NCBI RefSeq assembly: GCF_003700275.1
Contig: NZ_RBRE01000041.1
Coordinates: 84,093-148,092, forward strand
Direction of reading: 5' to 3'
Origin: Pseudomonas cichorii
Lineage (GTDB): Bacteria > Pseudomonadota > Gammaproteobacteria > Pseudomonadales > Pseudomonadaceae
Length of the DNA stretch: 64,000 bases
Under the pieces are notes generated by a model. The model saw nothing but the letters and a program-made list of their open reading frames with translations, had not been told where the DNA came from and did not search any database. Positions 1 through 13,106 of the stretch are shown one piece after another. Position 1 is the stretch's first letter. Every line of letters begins with the position of its first letter. The translations under genes were made by a program, and so were the position numbers.

Positions 1-87
1 AGTCGGCGTCAGATTCCCCGAAGGAAGCCGCCCGGGTCCCGGATTGTTCCTTTAAACTGCCAATCCACTCGTTTTATCAAGCGACCG

Positions 88-3000
88 GTGTCTATGTTTT
101 CCCTGCGTGCTTTTCTTGCTGTCACTTTGCTTGGGCTGTGCCTTTCCACCTTTCCGGCGCTGGCGGCCGATCCGCCAACCAGCGAAGCCGTGCAGCAAAG
201 CCTGGACAAGATCGCCGACCGCAAATTGCCGGAAGCCGATCAGAAAGCGCTGCAGCAAGTGCTCGAACAGACCCTGGATTTTCTTGCCAGCCAACAGGAC
301 AGCCAGCAGAAACTGGCTGCCCTCAAGCAGCAACTGAACCAGGCCCCCAAGCAGACCACTGACAATCAGCGCGAACTGACCCGCTTGAAGGAAAGCAGGG
401 TCATCCCGGTTGCCCAGCGCTACGGCAGCCTCGATGTGCCGCAACTGGAGCAGATGCTCAGTCAGCGCAGCACCCAGCAAAGCGATCTGCAGAAAGCCCT
501 GAACGATGCCAACAGCCTGACGATTACGGCCCAGACACGTCCGGAAAGAGCCCAGGCGGAAATCAGCGCCAACCAGACCCGCATCCAGCAGATCAATGCC
601 ACGCTCAAGCTGGGCAAGGACAACGGCAAGCCGCTCAGCGCCGACCAGCGCAACATGCTCAATGCCGAACTGGCCTCGATCAATGCCCTGAACCTGCTGC
701 GTCGCCAGGAACTGGCCGGCAACAGCCAGCTTCAGGACCTGGGTAACAGCCAGCATGACCTGCTGACCGAGAAAGTGACCCGCCAGGAGCAGGAAATTCA
801 GGACCTGCAGACCCTGATCAACGACAAGCGCCGCGCCCAGTCGCAGAAGACCGTGGCCGAGCTGTCGCTGGAAGCACAGAAGGCAGGCAGCAGCAGTCTG
901 CTGGCCACGGAAAGCGCCGCCAACCTCAAGCTCTCCGACTACTTGCTGCGCGGCACCGACCGGCTCAACGAACTGACCCAGCAGAACCTCAAGACCAAGC
1001 AGCAACTGGACAACCTGACCCAGACCGATCAAGCCCTGAACGAGCAGATCACCGTGCTGAGCGGCAGCCTGTTGCTGTCCAAGATTCTCTACAAGCAGAA
1101 GCAGGCCCTGCCCCATCTGCAACTGGACAAGGGGCTGGCAGACGAAATCGCCAACATCCGCCTGTACCAGTTCGAGATCAATCAGCAGCGCGAGCAGATG
1201 AGCAGCCCTTCGGCCTATGTCGAAAAACTGCTGGCGACCCAACCGCCCGAAGACATCACTGCGCAACTGCGCAAGACCCTGCTGGATCTGGCCATCACCC
1301 GCAGCGACCTGCTGGAGCGTCTGAACCGCGAACTCAGCGCCCTGCTCAACGAATCCATCACCCTGCAACTGAACCAGAAACAGCTGACCAGCACTGCCAT
1401 CAGCCTGCGCGCCACGCTGGACGAGCAGATGTTCTGGATTCCCAGCAACAAGCCACTGGATATGGAGTGGTTCCAGAACATTTGGCCGCGCCTGAAAAAG
1501 CAGCTCGCCACACTGCCCTGGACGTCCAGCCTCAGCGAACTGTCCGACGGGCTGACACAACGACCACTGCTGTTCCTGCCGCTGCTGTTACTGATCGGTG
1601 TACTGACGTGGCGGCGCAAGGCGCTTTATCAGAAGCTGAACCTGCTGCACGCCGATATCGGCCACTTCAAGCGCGATAGCCAGTGGAAAACCCCGCTGGC
1701 ACTGCTGATCAACGTGCTGCTGGCCATGCCTGTCGCACTGGGCCTGGCGCTGTGCGGTTATGCCCTGCAGATCGATGCCCGCGGACAGAACGCCAACCTC
1801 GGCGAAGCCCTGCTGCAGATTGCCCTGACCTGGCTGGTGTTCTACACCGCCTATCGCGTGCTGGCGCCGGCTGGCGTTGCGCAACTGCACTTCCGCTGGG
1901 AAACGGCTCAGGTCGAATTCCTGCGCGGCTGGATACGCCGTCTGGGGCTGGTGGTGCTGGCTCTGGTGGCTGTGGTCGCCGTCGCCGAACACCAACCGGC
2001 GGCACTGGCCGACGACGTGCTGGGCATTGGTGTAGTACTGACCTGCTATGCCTTGATGGCGTGGCTGCTCAGCCGCCTGCTGCTCTCCAGCCCGACCCAT
2101 CACAACGCCTCGCTGTTCCGCAAGGCCGTGGGCCTGGCGTTCACGGCACTGCCCATCGCGCTGTTTCTGGCGGTGTGCTTCGGTTACTACTACACCGCGC
2201 TGAAACTCAGTGACCGGCTGATCGACACCCTGTATCTGCTGATGCTCTGGCTGGTGGTGGAAGCCACCTTCGTCCGCGGCCTGAGTGTTGCCGCGCGGCG
2301 TCTGGCTTACCAGCGAGCACTGGCCAAGCGCCAGGCCGCCCGCGACAGCGGCGACGGCGAAGCGGCGGTGGAAGAGCCAAAACTGGATATCGAACAGGTC
2401 AACCAGCAGTCGCTGCGCCTGATTCGCCTGGCCTTGCTGGGCGGTTTCATCGGCGGGTTGTATCTGGTCTGGGCAGACCTGATTACCGTGTTCGCCTATC
2501 TGGACAACATCACCCTGTACGAATACACCAGCGGCACAGGCGCCAATATCAGCATGGTGCCCATCAGCCTCGGCGACATGATCGGCGCGCTGGTGATCAT
2601 CGGCATCACCTTCGTGCTGGCAGGCAACCTGCCCGGCCTGCTGGAAGTGCTGGTGCTGTCACGCCTGAACCTGGCTCAAGGCAGCGCCTATGCCACCACC
2701 ACACTGCTGTCCTACGCAATTGCCGGGATCGGCTTCGTGTCCACCCTCTCGACCCTGGGCGTGAGCTGGGACAAGTTGCAATGGCTGGTCGCCGCGCTGT
2801 CGGTCGGCCTGGGTTTTGGCATGCAGGAAATCTTCGCCAACTTCATTTCCGGCATCATGATTCTGTTCGAGCGTCCGGTGCGGATCGGCGACACCATCAC
2901 CATCGGCAACCTGTCGGGTACGGTCAGCAAGATCCGTATCCGCGCCACGACCATTACCGACTTCGACCGCAAGGACATCATCGTCCCGAACAAGACCTTC

Positions 3001-3480
3001 ATCACCGGCCAGCTCATCAACTGGTCGCTGACCGACACCATCACCCGCGTCACCCTCAAACTGGGCGTGGATTACGGTTCGGACCTGGATCTGGTGCGCA
3101 CTCTGCTGCTCCAGGCAGCGCGGGACAACCCTCGGGTCCTGAAGGAACCGGAACCGATCGTCTATTTCCTGAACTTCGGTGAAAGCACCCTGGACCACGA
3201 ACTGCGCATGCATGTCCGCGATCTGGGCGACCGCAACCCGGTACTCGACGAGATCAACCGCTTCATCAACCGCGAGTTCAAGAAGCAGAAAATCAACATC
3301 TCGTTCCGCCAGATGGAGGTCTATCTCAAGAATCTCCACGGTCAGGAATACAAGATGGTACCCATCGAAAACACCGACAAGACCATCCGGCCCGCCGAGT
3401 CCGACACACCGCCTGTCACGACCAAAGTCAAACCGGCACCCAAGGATGCACCCGAGCCGCCTGAACTCAAGCTCGACTGA
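88..3480 (+). CDS. mscK: Large mechanosensitive channel, MscK/MscM (KefA) family
   Basis: Encodes 1130 residues, the usual size of the large MscS-type channels that release solutes from the inner membrane on osmotic downshock. The N-terminus has a signal peptide (cleavage near ALAA, residue 26). About 450 residues of Gln/Leu-rich periplasmic coiled coil follow, then some ten hydrophobic segments from residue 490 on, and a C-terminal MscS domain with the pore-helix region LSVGLGFGMQEIFANFISG and the beta-domain stretch after it. The tail is charged and proline-rich. Start is GTG at 88; an in-frame ATG at 94 is an alternative. It is followed 48 bp later by selO. Family assignment is firm. MscK versus MscM (YjeP) cannot be decided from sequence alone. 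Confidence 0.9.
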   Translation: MSMFSLRAFLAVTLLGLCLSTFPALAADPPTSEAVQQSLDKIADRKLPEADQKALQQVLEQTLDFLASQQDSQQKLAALKQQLNQAPKQTTDNQRELTRLKESRVIPVAQRYGSLDVPQLEQMLSQRSTQQSDLQKALNDANSLTITAQTRPERAQAEISANQTRIQQINATLKLGKDNGKPLSADQRNMLNAELASINALNLLRRQELAGNSQLQDLGNSQHDLLTEKVTRQEQEIQDLQTLINDKRRAQSQKTVAELSLEAQKAGSSSLLATESAANLKLSDYLLRGTDRLNELTQQNLKTKQQLDNLTQTDQALNEQITVLSGSLLLSKILYKQKQALPHLQLDKGLADEIANIRLYQFEINQQREQMSSPSAYVEKLLATQPPEDITAQLRKTLLDLAITRSDLLERLNRELSALLNESITLQLNQKQLTSTAISLRATLDEQMFWIPSNKPLDMEWFQNIWPRLKKQLATLPWTSSLSELSDGLTQRPLLFLPLLLLIGVLTWRRKALYQKLNLLHADIGHFKRDSQWKTPLALLINVLLAMPVALGLALCGYALQIDARGQNANLGEALLQIALTWLVFYTAYRVLAPAGVAQLHFRWETAQVEFLRGWIRRLGLVVLALVAVVAVAEHQPAALADDVLGIGVVLTCYALMAWLLSRLLLSSPTHHNASLFRKAVGLAFTALPIALFLAVCFGYYYTALKLSDRLIDTLYLLMLWLVVEATFVRGLSVAARRLAYQRALAKRQAARDSGDGEAAVEEPKLDIEQVNQQSLRLIRLALLGGFIGGLYLVWADLITVFAYLDNITLYEYTSGTGANISMVPISLGDMIGALVIIGITFVLAGNLPGLLEVLVLSRLNLAQGSAYATTTLLSYAIAGIGFVSTLSTLGVSWDKLQWLVAALSVGLGFGMQEIFANFISGIMILFERPVRIGDTITIGNLSGTVSKIRIRATTITDFDRKDIIVPNKTFITGQLINWSLTDTITRVTLKLGVDYGSDLDLVRTLLLQAARDNPRVLKEPEPIVYFLNFGESTLDHELRMHVRDLGDRNPVLDEINRFINREFKKQKINISFRQMEVYLKNLHGQEYKMVPIENTDKTIRPAESDTPPVTTKVKPAPKDAPEPPELKLD

Positions 3481-3489
3481 CACGGCTAA

Positions 3490-5794
<2,305 letters not shown>

Positions 5795-5888
5795 AAAACC
5801 TCCTACCAACATCTATAAAAAGTCAGCCGCACTGAAAATAAATTCTTATTTCCAGTACCGCCAACCCATAGCTAACAACCAGCACTCT

Positions 5889-6335
5889 TTAACTCATGAC
5901 GAATTCGACAATCCATTCATGAGTAGCGTTATTGACAGAGTTAATTCTGGCATCACAGCGCGCACCACCACTCGCTGTCGCCTCCTTGATCCATTTCGGC
6001 ACCTTGACGGAGCGGGTAGCCGTCATCACGTAAGTAGATTTGAACTTGCAGACCTTATTCCCGCTGCTGTAACGGACAAAAGCGTGGCTGGCATACGGAG
6101 AAAGACGTCCTTTAATAACATATGTATCTACACTACCTGCAGAGACACTGTCATTCGGCACTTTCACAGCAAAAGTCCTGGTCAGTGCCTCATTACTGTC
6201 CACCGGACTATATACAGCTTCCGCAGAACCATTATTCTTGAAAACAACCGTCACCTGCGGCCCTGCCTGAACCACACCTGACCCAACAAGCGCAGCAACA
6301 GCCACGACCAGCCTGAATTCTTTTAAAACGTACAT
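5889..6335 (-). CDS. Small secreted protein of unknown function, 148 aa
   Basis: The ATG at 6335 follows AAAGG at a spacing of nine and yields MYVLKEFRLVVAVAALVGSG, a typical Sec signal peptide with cleavage near VQA-GP (residue 25). The mature part of about 120 residues is Ser/Thr/Val-rich with only two cysteines (in NKVCKFK and GARCDAR), which may form one disulfide. Alternating hydrophobic residues suggest a beta-sandwich. It is likely periplasmic or exported. It is divergent from the PAAR gene across a 257-bp, AT-rich intergenic region. No family recognised. Confidence 0.7.
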   Translation of the reverse strand: MYVLKEFRLVVAVAALVGSGVVQAGPQVTVVFKNNGSAEAVYSPVDSNEALTRTFAVKVPNDSVSAGSVDTYVIKGRLSPYASHAFVRYSSGNKVCKFKSTYVMTATRSVKVPKWIKEATASGGARCDARINSVNNATHEWIVEFVMS

Positions 6336-6592
6336 ATCCGAATACCTTTTTTGTTGTTCATGACAAAAAAGGCTATAGAGATAAATCAACCCACTCAACT
6401 CCCCAAACGGGCAACCCGAAAGGATAGTTGACAACCTTCAACTACCACTCGCAGGAGCGCATCCATTCGGTAACCCGCAACAGTATTTGCCGATTCTTTT
6501 GTAGGACTCTTCCTTAATATAAGTTAACCACCCCTGAGATGAAGCTTTCCATCTAACATCTGTACTTTCCAAAACACCAAGGAGGCATGCTC

Positions 6593-6988
6593 ATGCCATT
6601 TGTAGTCAAGGAAGGCGATCCAACCACTACCGGCGGCTTTGTGCTGTCAGCATCTGCAACAGAATTGATAGATCAGCGCAGGGTGGCTCGCATGGGTGAT
6701 CCGGTATGGTGTCCGGCGTGCAAGAGCGTGGGCTACATCGCCGAGGGCAACCCGACCTATATCAATGGCTGTGTGGCCGTTGCCACGCACGGGCACCAGG
6801 TAAAGTGCGGATGTCCCACCGGCAGCAACCGGCTGGCTGCTTCCCAGGAGCACTCCAGGGCTGACATGGAAGCGACCATCACCATTCCGGACGAAATGGT
6901 CAAAAAGGCCCTCTCCACCGTCGAACGGATAACCAGTTCGATCAAGGCCGGCACCTTTGATTCGCCACTCTTCAAGACTAACGAGTGA
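6593..6988 (+). CDS. PAAR domain protein (type VI secretion spike tip)
   Basis: 131 residues. The N-terminal 85 residues have PAAR features: the Gly/Thr-rich start with GDPTTTGGFVLSA, the paired glycine/proline turns (RMGDPVWCPACKSVG), and the metal-site region NGCVAVATHGHQVKCGC with Cys and His ligands. PAAR proteins cap the VgrG spike of type VI secretion systems and recruit effectors. A C-terminal extension of about 40 residues (from ITIPDEMVKKAL) is too short for a toxin domain and could dock a partner. The start at 6593 lies seven bases after GGAGG; an ATG at 6587 is too close to it. No other T6SS gene is in the window, so this is an orphan PAAR. Confidence 0.85.
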   Translation: MPFVVKEGDPTTTGGFVLSASATELIDQRRVARMGDPVWCPACKSVGYIAEGNPTYINGCVAVATHGHQVKCGCPTGSNRLAASQEHSRADMEATITIPDEMVKKALSTVERITSSIKAGTFDSPLFKTNE

Positions 6989-6998
6989 TACCTGTCAG

Positions 6999-7019
6999 AG
7001 CGGGGCATTGCGCCCCGCT
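6999..7019. terminator. GC-rich hairpin between convergent PAAR and ParA genes
   Basis: AGCGGGGC and GCCCCGCT are perfect complements with loop ATTGC. No U tract follows on either strand, so intrinsic termination is uncertain, but it sits between two convergent stop codons. Confidence 0.4.
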
Positions 7020-7030
7020 TCGCTCAGCCC

Positions 7031-7810
7031 TCAAGCCTGTGCCCTGGTTTCCAGCCAGTGATGCAGCTCGACAAATTGCTGAGTCAGCTTGTGACGAGGA
7101 TCGAAATGAATCAGAGGGATGCTTGCATGATGCGATTCGCGCATCTTCACCGAGGCATTGAGGTAGACCGGCAGGACCGGCAATCCTTCGGCAATCAACT
7201 CGTCCAGCATCTGCTGCGGCAAGCTGGCCCGGGACTGAAACTGGTTGACGATAATGCCTTCAACCTCAAGCTCCTCGTTGTGATCTTCCTTGAGCTCTTC
7301 AACCTCTTGCAGCAGACCATAAAGGGCCTGACGCGAAAAACTGTCGCAGTCAAACGGGATCAATACCCGATCAGAGGCGATCAGTGCCGATACCGCATAG
7401 AAATTCAGTGCTGGCGGCGTATCCAGATAAATACGCTCGTAATCCTCGCTCAGCTCGTCCAGCAGTTTTCGCAGCTTGTTGATCTTGTGCTTGGCTTCAA
7501 GCTTTGGCTGAAGATCGGCCAGTTCTGCAGTGGCGGTCACAACGTGCAGGTTGTCGTAAGGCGTTTCATAGATATCGACGCGGTTCTTCTTGCCAAACGG
7601 CGTGGAGGAAAGGGTCTGCTTGAAGAACTCGGCAATCCCCATGGGAATGTCATTGCCGGTAAGGCCGGTGAGGTACTGGGTCGAGTTAGCCTGTGCATCC
7701 AGATCAATCAACAGTGTTCGATAACCTTCGCTAGCGCTGACAGCAGCCAGATTGCAGGCGATGCTGGACTTGCCGACACCGCCCTTTTGATTGAACACCA
7801 CGCGACGCAT
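7031..7810 (-). CDS. ParA/MinD-family P-loop ATPase (orphan)
   Basis: 259 residues starting at ATG 7810, placed by AAGGAG upstream. It opens with the deviant Walker A motif [16 protein letters not shown] (signature lysine in KGGVGKS, residues 9-15), followed by the switch region [14 protein letters not shown] and a Walker B-like [10 protein letters not shown]. Family members form ATP-dependent dimers that bind DNA or membranes to position cargo. No parB partner, centromere-like array or plasmid gene lies nearby, so chromosome partition is not implied. P. aeruginosa has, as I recall, an equivalent gene next to the same LysR/MFS pair, so it is a core gene of unknown cargo. Confidence 0.85.
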   Translation of the reverse strand: MRRVVFNQKGGVGKSSIACNLAAVSASEGYRTLLIDLDAQANSTQYLTGLTGNDIPMGIAEFFKQTLSSTPFGKKNRVDIYETPYDNLHVVTATAELADLQPKLEAKHKINKLRKLLDELSEDYERIYLDTPPALNFYAVSALIASDRVLIPFDCDSFSRQALYGLLQEVEELKEDHNEELEVEGIIVNQFQSRASLPQQMLDELIAEGLPVLPVYLNASVKMRESHHASIPLIHFDPRHKLTQQFVELHHWLETRAQA

Positions 7811-7922
7811 GCAATGACTCCTTGCTGAGTGAAGAAACAACCTGCAAGACCGATAAAAAGCCTGCAAGAGGTCCGAGTCTAGGCAATACATATGACAACG
7901 GCGAGCTTATCGACACAAAAGC

Positions 7923-8834
7923 TCATACTTCATTGGTCGAGCTGAACCTCGTACCGCCAGTCACCAGCTCATAAAACGCCTTGGCCATCGGTGACTGCTC
8001 GTCCTTTCTCTGCACCAGCCACACGGCACTGGTGGCTGCAGGGTCGAGCAAGGTGCGATAGACCACTCCCTCGATCCGCATCCGCTGGTAGGAAGCCGGT
8101 AGCACTGTCACGCCAAGACCTGCAGCCACCAGCCCGATGATGGTCATCACCTCGCCTGCTTCCTGGGTAATCAACGGACTGAACCCGGCCTCTCGGGCCA
8201 GATCCAGTATCTGGGCGTACAAGCCGCTGCCATAGGAGCGCGGGAAGAATACGAACGGCTCGGCGGCCAGCGCCGACATGTACAGACCCTGCTCACTGCC
8301 CAGCGCCAAGGGATGATCAGAGCGCAGAATCGCGACCAGCGGCTCGCGCAACAACTCGAAGGACACCAGCGAGTCCGGCAGTGCCAACGGGCGCATGATG
8401 CCGACCTGTATCGACTTTTCTTCCAGGCGTTCAGCCACGTCCTTGCTGGTCATTTCCTTCAGGGCCAGATGCACGTCTGGATAAGTCTGGCGAAAGGCGA
8501 AAATCGCCTGCGGGATGCTGGAAGTGAAAGGCGCCGACGCGGTGAAGCCGATTTTCAATTCCCCAAGTTCACCCAACTGGGCTCGCCGCGCCACATCAGC
8601 GGCCTTGTCGACCTGCGCCAGCACAGCCCGCGCCTCTTCGAGAAACAGCCTGCCGGCTTCACTCAGTTCGACACGCCGGTTGGTACGGTCGAACAGACGC
8701 GCGCCCAGTTCATGCTCCAGCATCTGGATCTGCTGGCTCAGCGGTGGCTGGGAAATCCCCAGCGACTGCGCGGCGCGCCCGAAATGCAGCTCTTCGGCAA
8801 CCGCAATGAAGTAACGCAGATGGCGCAATTCCAT
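7923..8834 (-). CDS. LysR-family transcriptional regulator, divergent to MFS exporter
   Basis: 303 residues. The winged HTH spans residues 1-60 (MELRHLRYFIAVAEELHFGRAAQSLGISQPPLSQQI), followed by the linker helix and a periplasmic-binding-like effector domain from about residue 90. The sequence is closest in feel to the BenM/CatM/YnfL subgroup. It is transcribed away from an MFS transporter of the YnfM type, the usual arrangement for a LysR protein that controls its neighbour. The co-inducer cannot be read from the sequence. Confidence 0.88.
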   Translation of the reverse strand: MELRHLRYFIAVAEELHFGRAAQSLGISQPPLSQQIQMLEHELGARLFDRTNRRVELSEAGRLFLEEARAVLAQVDKAADVARRAQLGELGELKIGFTASAPFTSSIPQAIFAFRQTYPDVHLALKEMTSKDVAERLEEKSIQVGIMRPLALPDSLVSFELLREPLVAILRSDHPLALGSEQGLYMSALAAEPFVFFPRSYGSGLYAQILDLAREAGFSPLITQEAGEVMTIIGLVAAGLGVTVLPASYQRMRIEGVVYRTLLDPAATSAVWLVQRKDEQSPMAKAFYELVTGGTRFSSTNEV

Positions 8835-8875
8835 GAAGCCTCCATTAAGTCGTTTTACATATCAAACAGGTCGAA

Positions 8876-8885
8876 CAATATATTG
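8876..8885. promoter_or_regulatory. Palindrome in the LysR/MFS divergent promoter region
   Basis: CAATATATTG is a perfect 10-bp palindrome in the 117 bp between the two divergent starts. Its AT-rich centre and position suit part of a LysR operator or a -10 region. This is inference from position and symmetry. Confidence 0.3.
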
Positions 8886-8951
8886 GATGGAATGATTCAA
8901 GCGCTATATGCTTTTTTCATTACATGCCTGCCGCCGTGCCCCGAGGTCATC

Positions 8952-10220
8952 GTGAACCCTGTCGTTGCTCCGCTTTCCACTGAACCGCAGCCTCTGGCCG
9001 TCGAAGCGACGGTTCCGGCAGGTGACCGCTATATCGAGAAGAACACCCCTGCTTTCACAAGGACGGTATTGGCACTGTTCGCCGGTGGCTTCGCGACCTT
9101 CGCCCTGCTGTACTGCGTGCAGCCGATGATGCCGCTGCTGTCCCGGGAGTTCTCGATCAACGCGGCACAAAGCAGCCTGATCCTGTCAGTGGCCACGGCC
9201 ATGCTTGCCCTCGGTCTGTTGATCACCGGACCGATTTCAGACCGGCTGGGACGCAAGTCGGTAATGGTGTTGGCGTTGTTCTGCGCAGCGATCTTCACCA
9301 TTGCCAGTGCGCTGATGCCCAGTTGGCAAGGCGTATTGGTCACCCGGGCGCTGGTAGGTCTGTCGCTGAGCGGGCTGGCCGCGGTGGCGATGACCTACCT
9401 CAGCGAAGAAATCCACCCGATGCACCTCGGCCTGGCCATGGGGCTTTATATTGGCGGCAGCGCAGTCGGCGGCATGAGCGGACGGCTGATTACCGGGGTG
9501 ATGATCGATTACGTAAGCTGGCATAGCGCAATGCTGGTGGTCGGCGGACTGGCCCTCGTGGCAGCCGCCGTGTTCTGGCGAATCCTGCCCGAATCACGCA
9601 ACTTCCAGCCCCGCTCGCTGCACCCGCGCAGCCTGCTGGATGGTTTCGTCCTGCAATTTCGCGATGCAGGGCTGCCGCTGCTGTTCCTGCTCGCCTTCCT
9701 GCTGATGGGCGCGTTCGTCACCCTGTTCAACTACATCGGCTATCGCCTGCTGAGCGAACCCTACAACCTCAGCCAGGCAGTCGTCGGCGTGTTCTCGGTG
9801 GTGTATCTGTCGGGTATCTACAGCTCGGCTAAGATCGGCTCGCTGGGTGACCGGCTGGGAAGGCGCAAAGTGCTGTGGGCCATCATCCTGATGATGCTGA
9901 TCGGCCTGCTACTGACCCTGTTTTCGCCACTGGCGGTGGTCATTGTTGGCGTATTGATCTTCACCTTCGGCTTCTTCGGCGCTCACTCGCTCGCCAGTAG
10001 CTGGGTCGGCCGCCGGGCCGTCAAGGCCAGAGGCCAGGCCACATCGCTGTACCTGTTCTGCTACTACGCAGGCTCAAGCGTTGCCGGAACCGGAGGCGGA
10101 GTGTTCTGGCATTACGCCGGCTGGAACGGCATCGGGCTGTTCATCGGCCTGTTATTGCTGGTGGCACTGGCCGTGGCGTTACAGCTGTCGAAGTTGCAGC
10201 CATTGGCGGCAAAGGTCTAG
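8952..10220 (+). CDS. MFS transporter, YnfM-type
   Basis: About 422 residues with twelve hydrophobic segments. The MFS motif A between helices 2 and 3 is visible (GPISDRLGRKSV) and is echoed in the second half (GSLGDRLGRRKV). A charged N-terminal tail of about 40 residues precedes helix 1 (TVLALFAGGFATFALLYCV). GTG at 8952 is chosen because GAGGT lies five bases upstream; an in-frame ATG at 8892 would add 20 residues. It probably exports a small drug-like or metabolic compound. Control by the divergent LysR gene is inferred. Confidence 0.87.
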   Translation: MNPVVAPLSTEPQPLAVEATVPAGDRYIEKNTPAFTRTVLALFAGGFATFALLYCVQPMMPLLSREFSINAAQSSLILSVATAMLALGLLITGPISDRLGRKSVMVLALFCAAIFTIASALMPSWQGVLVTRALVGLSLSGLAAVAMTYLSEEIHPMHLGLAMGLYIGGSAVGGMSGRLITGVMIDYVSWHSAMLVVGGLALVAAAVFWRILPESRNFQPRSLHPRSLLDGFVLQFRDAGLPLLFLLAFLLMGAFVTLFNYIGYRLLSEPYNLSQAVVGVFSVVYLSGIYSSAKIGSLGDRLGRRKVLWAIILMMLIGLLLTLFSPLAVVIVGVLIFTFGFFGAHSLASSWVGRRAVKARGQATSLYLFCYYAGSSVAGTGGGVFWHYAGWNGIGLFIGLLLLVALAVALQLSKLQPLAAKV

Positions 10221-10250
10221 AGACAGACTGGTCAAGTGAGCATTTCCCAA

Positions 10251-10281
10251 TAAAAAACACCCGGCAAAATACCGGGCGTTT
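10251..10281 (-). terminator. Rho-independent terminator of hemE
   Basis: On the minus strand the stem CGCCCGG/CCGGGTG (one G-U pair) is followed by TTTTTTA, 25 bases after the hemE stop. On the plus strand the stem has an A-C mismatch but may also end the MFS transcript. Confidence 0.75.
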
Positions 10282-10305
10282 TCATAACAGCGCTTACCAA
10301 TCCAG

Positions 10306-11370
10306 TTACTGGTGATACTGCGCCGACAACTCATGCACCGCTTCGATGAAAGCACCCGCATTGGCCGGGTCGACTTCCGGGGTGATGCCGTGGCCGAGGT
10401 TGAAGACGTGGCCGGTGCCGCTGCCGTAGCTGGCCAGGATGCGTGCGACTTCCTGGCGAATGGCTTCCGGGCGGGCATAGAGCACGGTCGGGTCCATGTT
10501 GCCTTGCAGCGCAACCTTGTTGCCGACACGCTGGCGGGCCTGGCCGAGGTCGCAGGTCCAGTCCAGACCCAAGGCATCGGCCCCGGCGTCCGCGATGCTT
10601 TCCAGCCACAGGCCGCCACCCTTGGTGAACAGGATGACCGGCACCTTGCGGCCGTCGTGTTCGCGGATCAGGCCGCTGACGATCTTGCGCATGTAGGCCA
10701 GCGAGAATTCCTGATAAGCCGCTGCGGACAGGCTGCCGCCCCAGCTATCGAAGATCTGCACCGCCTGGGCGCCCGCCAGAATCTGGCCGTTGAGGTACGT
10801 CGTCACCGACTGCGCCAGTTTGTCGAGCAGCAGGTGCATGGCTTGCGGGTTTTCGTAGAGCATGGCTTTGGACTTGCGGAAGTCTTTCGACGAACCGCCT
10901 TCGACCATGTAAGTGGCCAGCGTCCATGGGCTGCCGGAGAAGCCGATCAACGGTACGCGCCCGTTGAGCTCACGACGAATGGTGCTGACCGCATTCATCA
11001 CATAGCCCAGATCCTGCTGTGCATCGGGAATCGGCAAGGCTTCGATGTCGGCCAGGGTACTGACGGTTTTCTTGAAGCGCGGACCTTCGCCGGTCTCGAA
11101 ATACAGGCCCAGGCCCATGGCATCGGGGATGGTCAGGATGTCGGAGAACAGAATCGCGGCATCCAGCGGATAGCGATCCAGCGGCTGCAACGTGACTTCA
11201 CAGGCGAACTCGGCGTTCTTGCACAAACTCATGAAGTCGCCCGCCTTGGCACGGCTGGCGCGGTATTCGGGCAGGTAGCGACCGGCCTGACGCATCATCC
11301 ACACAGGCGTGACGTCTACGGGTTGCTTGAGCAGGGCACGAAGGAAACGGTCGTTCTTCAGGGCAGTCAT
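10306..11370 (-). CDS. hemE: Uroporphyrinogen decarboxylase
   Basis: 354 residues, standard length. It decarboxylates the four acetate side chains of uroporphyrinogen III to give coproporphyrinogen III in haem synthesis, in the cytosol. The two family signatures are present: [19 protein letters not shown] near the N-terminus, with the substrate-binding arginines, and [17 protein letters not shown] in the middle; [14 protein letters not shown] carries the catalytic aspartate. It lies downstream of gltBD in the same direction but behind a 200-bp gap containing an inverted repeat, so it may have its own promoter. Confidence 0.97.
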   Translation of the reverse strand: MTALKNDRFLRALLKQPVDVTPVWMMRQAGRYLPEYRASRAKAGDFMSLCKNAEFACEVTLQPLDRYPLDAAILFSDILTIPDAMGLGLYFETGEGPRFKKTVSTLADIEALPIPDAQQDLGYVMNAVSTIRRELNGRVPLIGFSGSPWTLATYMVEGGSSKDFRKSKAMLYENPQAMHLLLDKLAQSVTTYLNGQILAGAQAVQIFDSWGGSLSAAAYQEFSLAYMRKIVSGLIREHDGRKVPVILFTKGGGLWLESIADAGADALGLDWTCDLGQARQRVGNKVALQGNMDPTVLYARPEAIRQEVARILASYGSGTGHVFNLGHGITPEVDPANAGAFIEAVHELSAQYHQ

Positions 11371-11480
11371 GTCGGCATCCGCAAAAAAAGTGCGGGCATT
11401 TTCTCAGACGCGGACACAAAAGGCACGGCAAGAGCCGTTTCTTTTCTCTATCGAGGCGATTAGTCGCAGGGACAGCGCGA

Positions 11481-11571
11481 AGCTACAAGCTATAAGCCGC
11501 AAGCCAGAAGCAGAGAAACCTGCCTTTGCTTCCAGCTTGCCGCTTACTACTTGTAGCTCGTAGCTGGCGTC
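11481..11571. repeat. Imperfect inverted repeat, AGCTnCAAGC family, copy 1
   Basis: The left arm begins AGCTACAAGCTATAAGCCGC and pairs imperfectly over roughly 35 bases with a right arm ending in TTGTAGCTCGTAGCTGG. The same wording recurs at 13010 and 38612. It fills most of the gap between gltD and hemE. Confidence 0.7.
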
Positions 11572-11572
11572 A

Positions 11573-13103
<1,531 letters not shown>

Positions 13104-13106
13104 GTC

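Noticed and set aside
52..1560. 502-codon open frame on the minus strand across mscK
   Set aside because: Antisense to a clear family member, Gln/Leu-rich by mirror of the coiled-coil codons, no ribosome binding site or domain.
8313..8951. N-terminal extension of the MFS transporter into the LysR gene
   Set aside because: It is antisense to LysR; family proteins begin near VNPVVAPLS, and GTG 8952 has a ribosome binding site.
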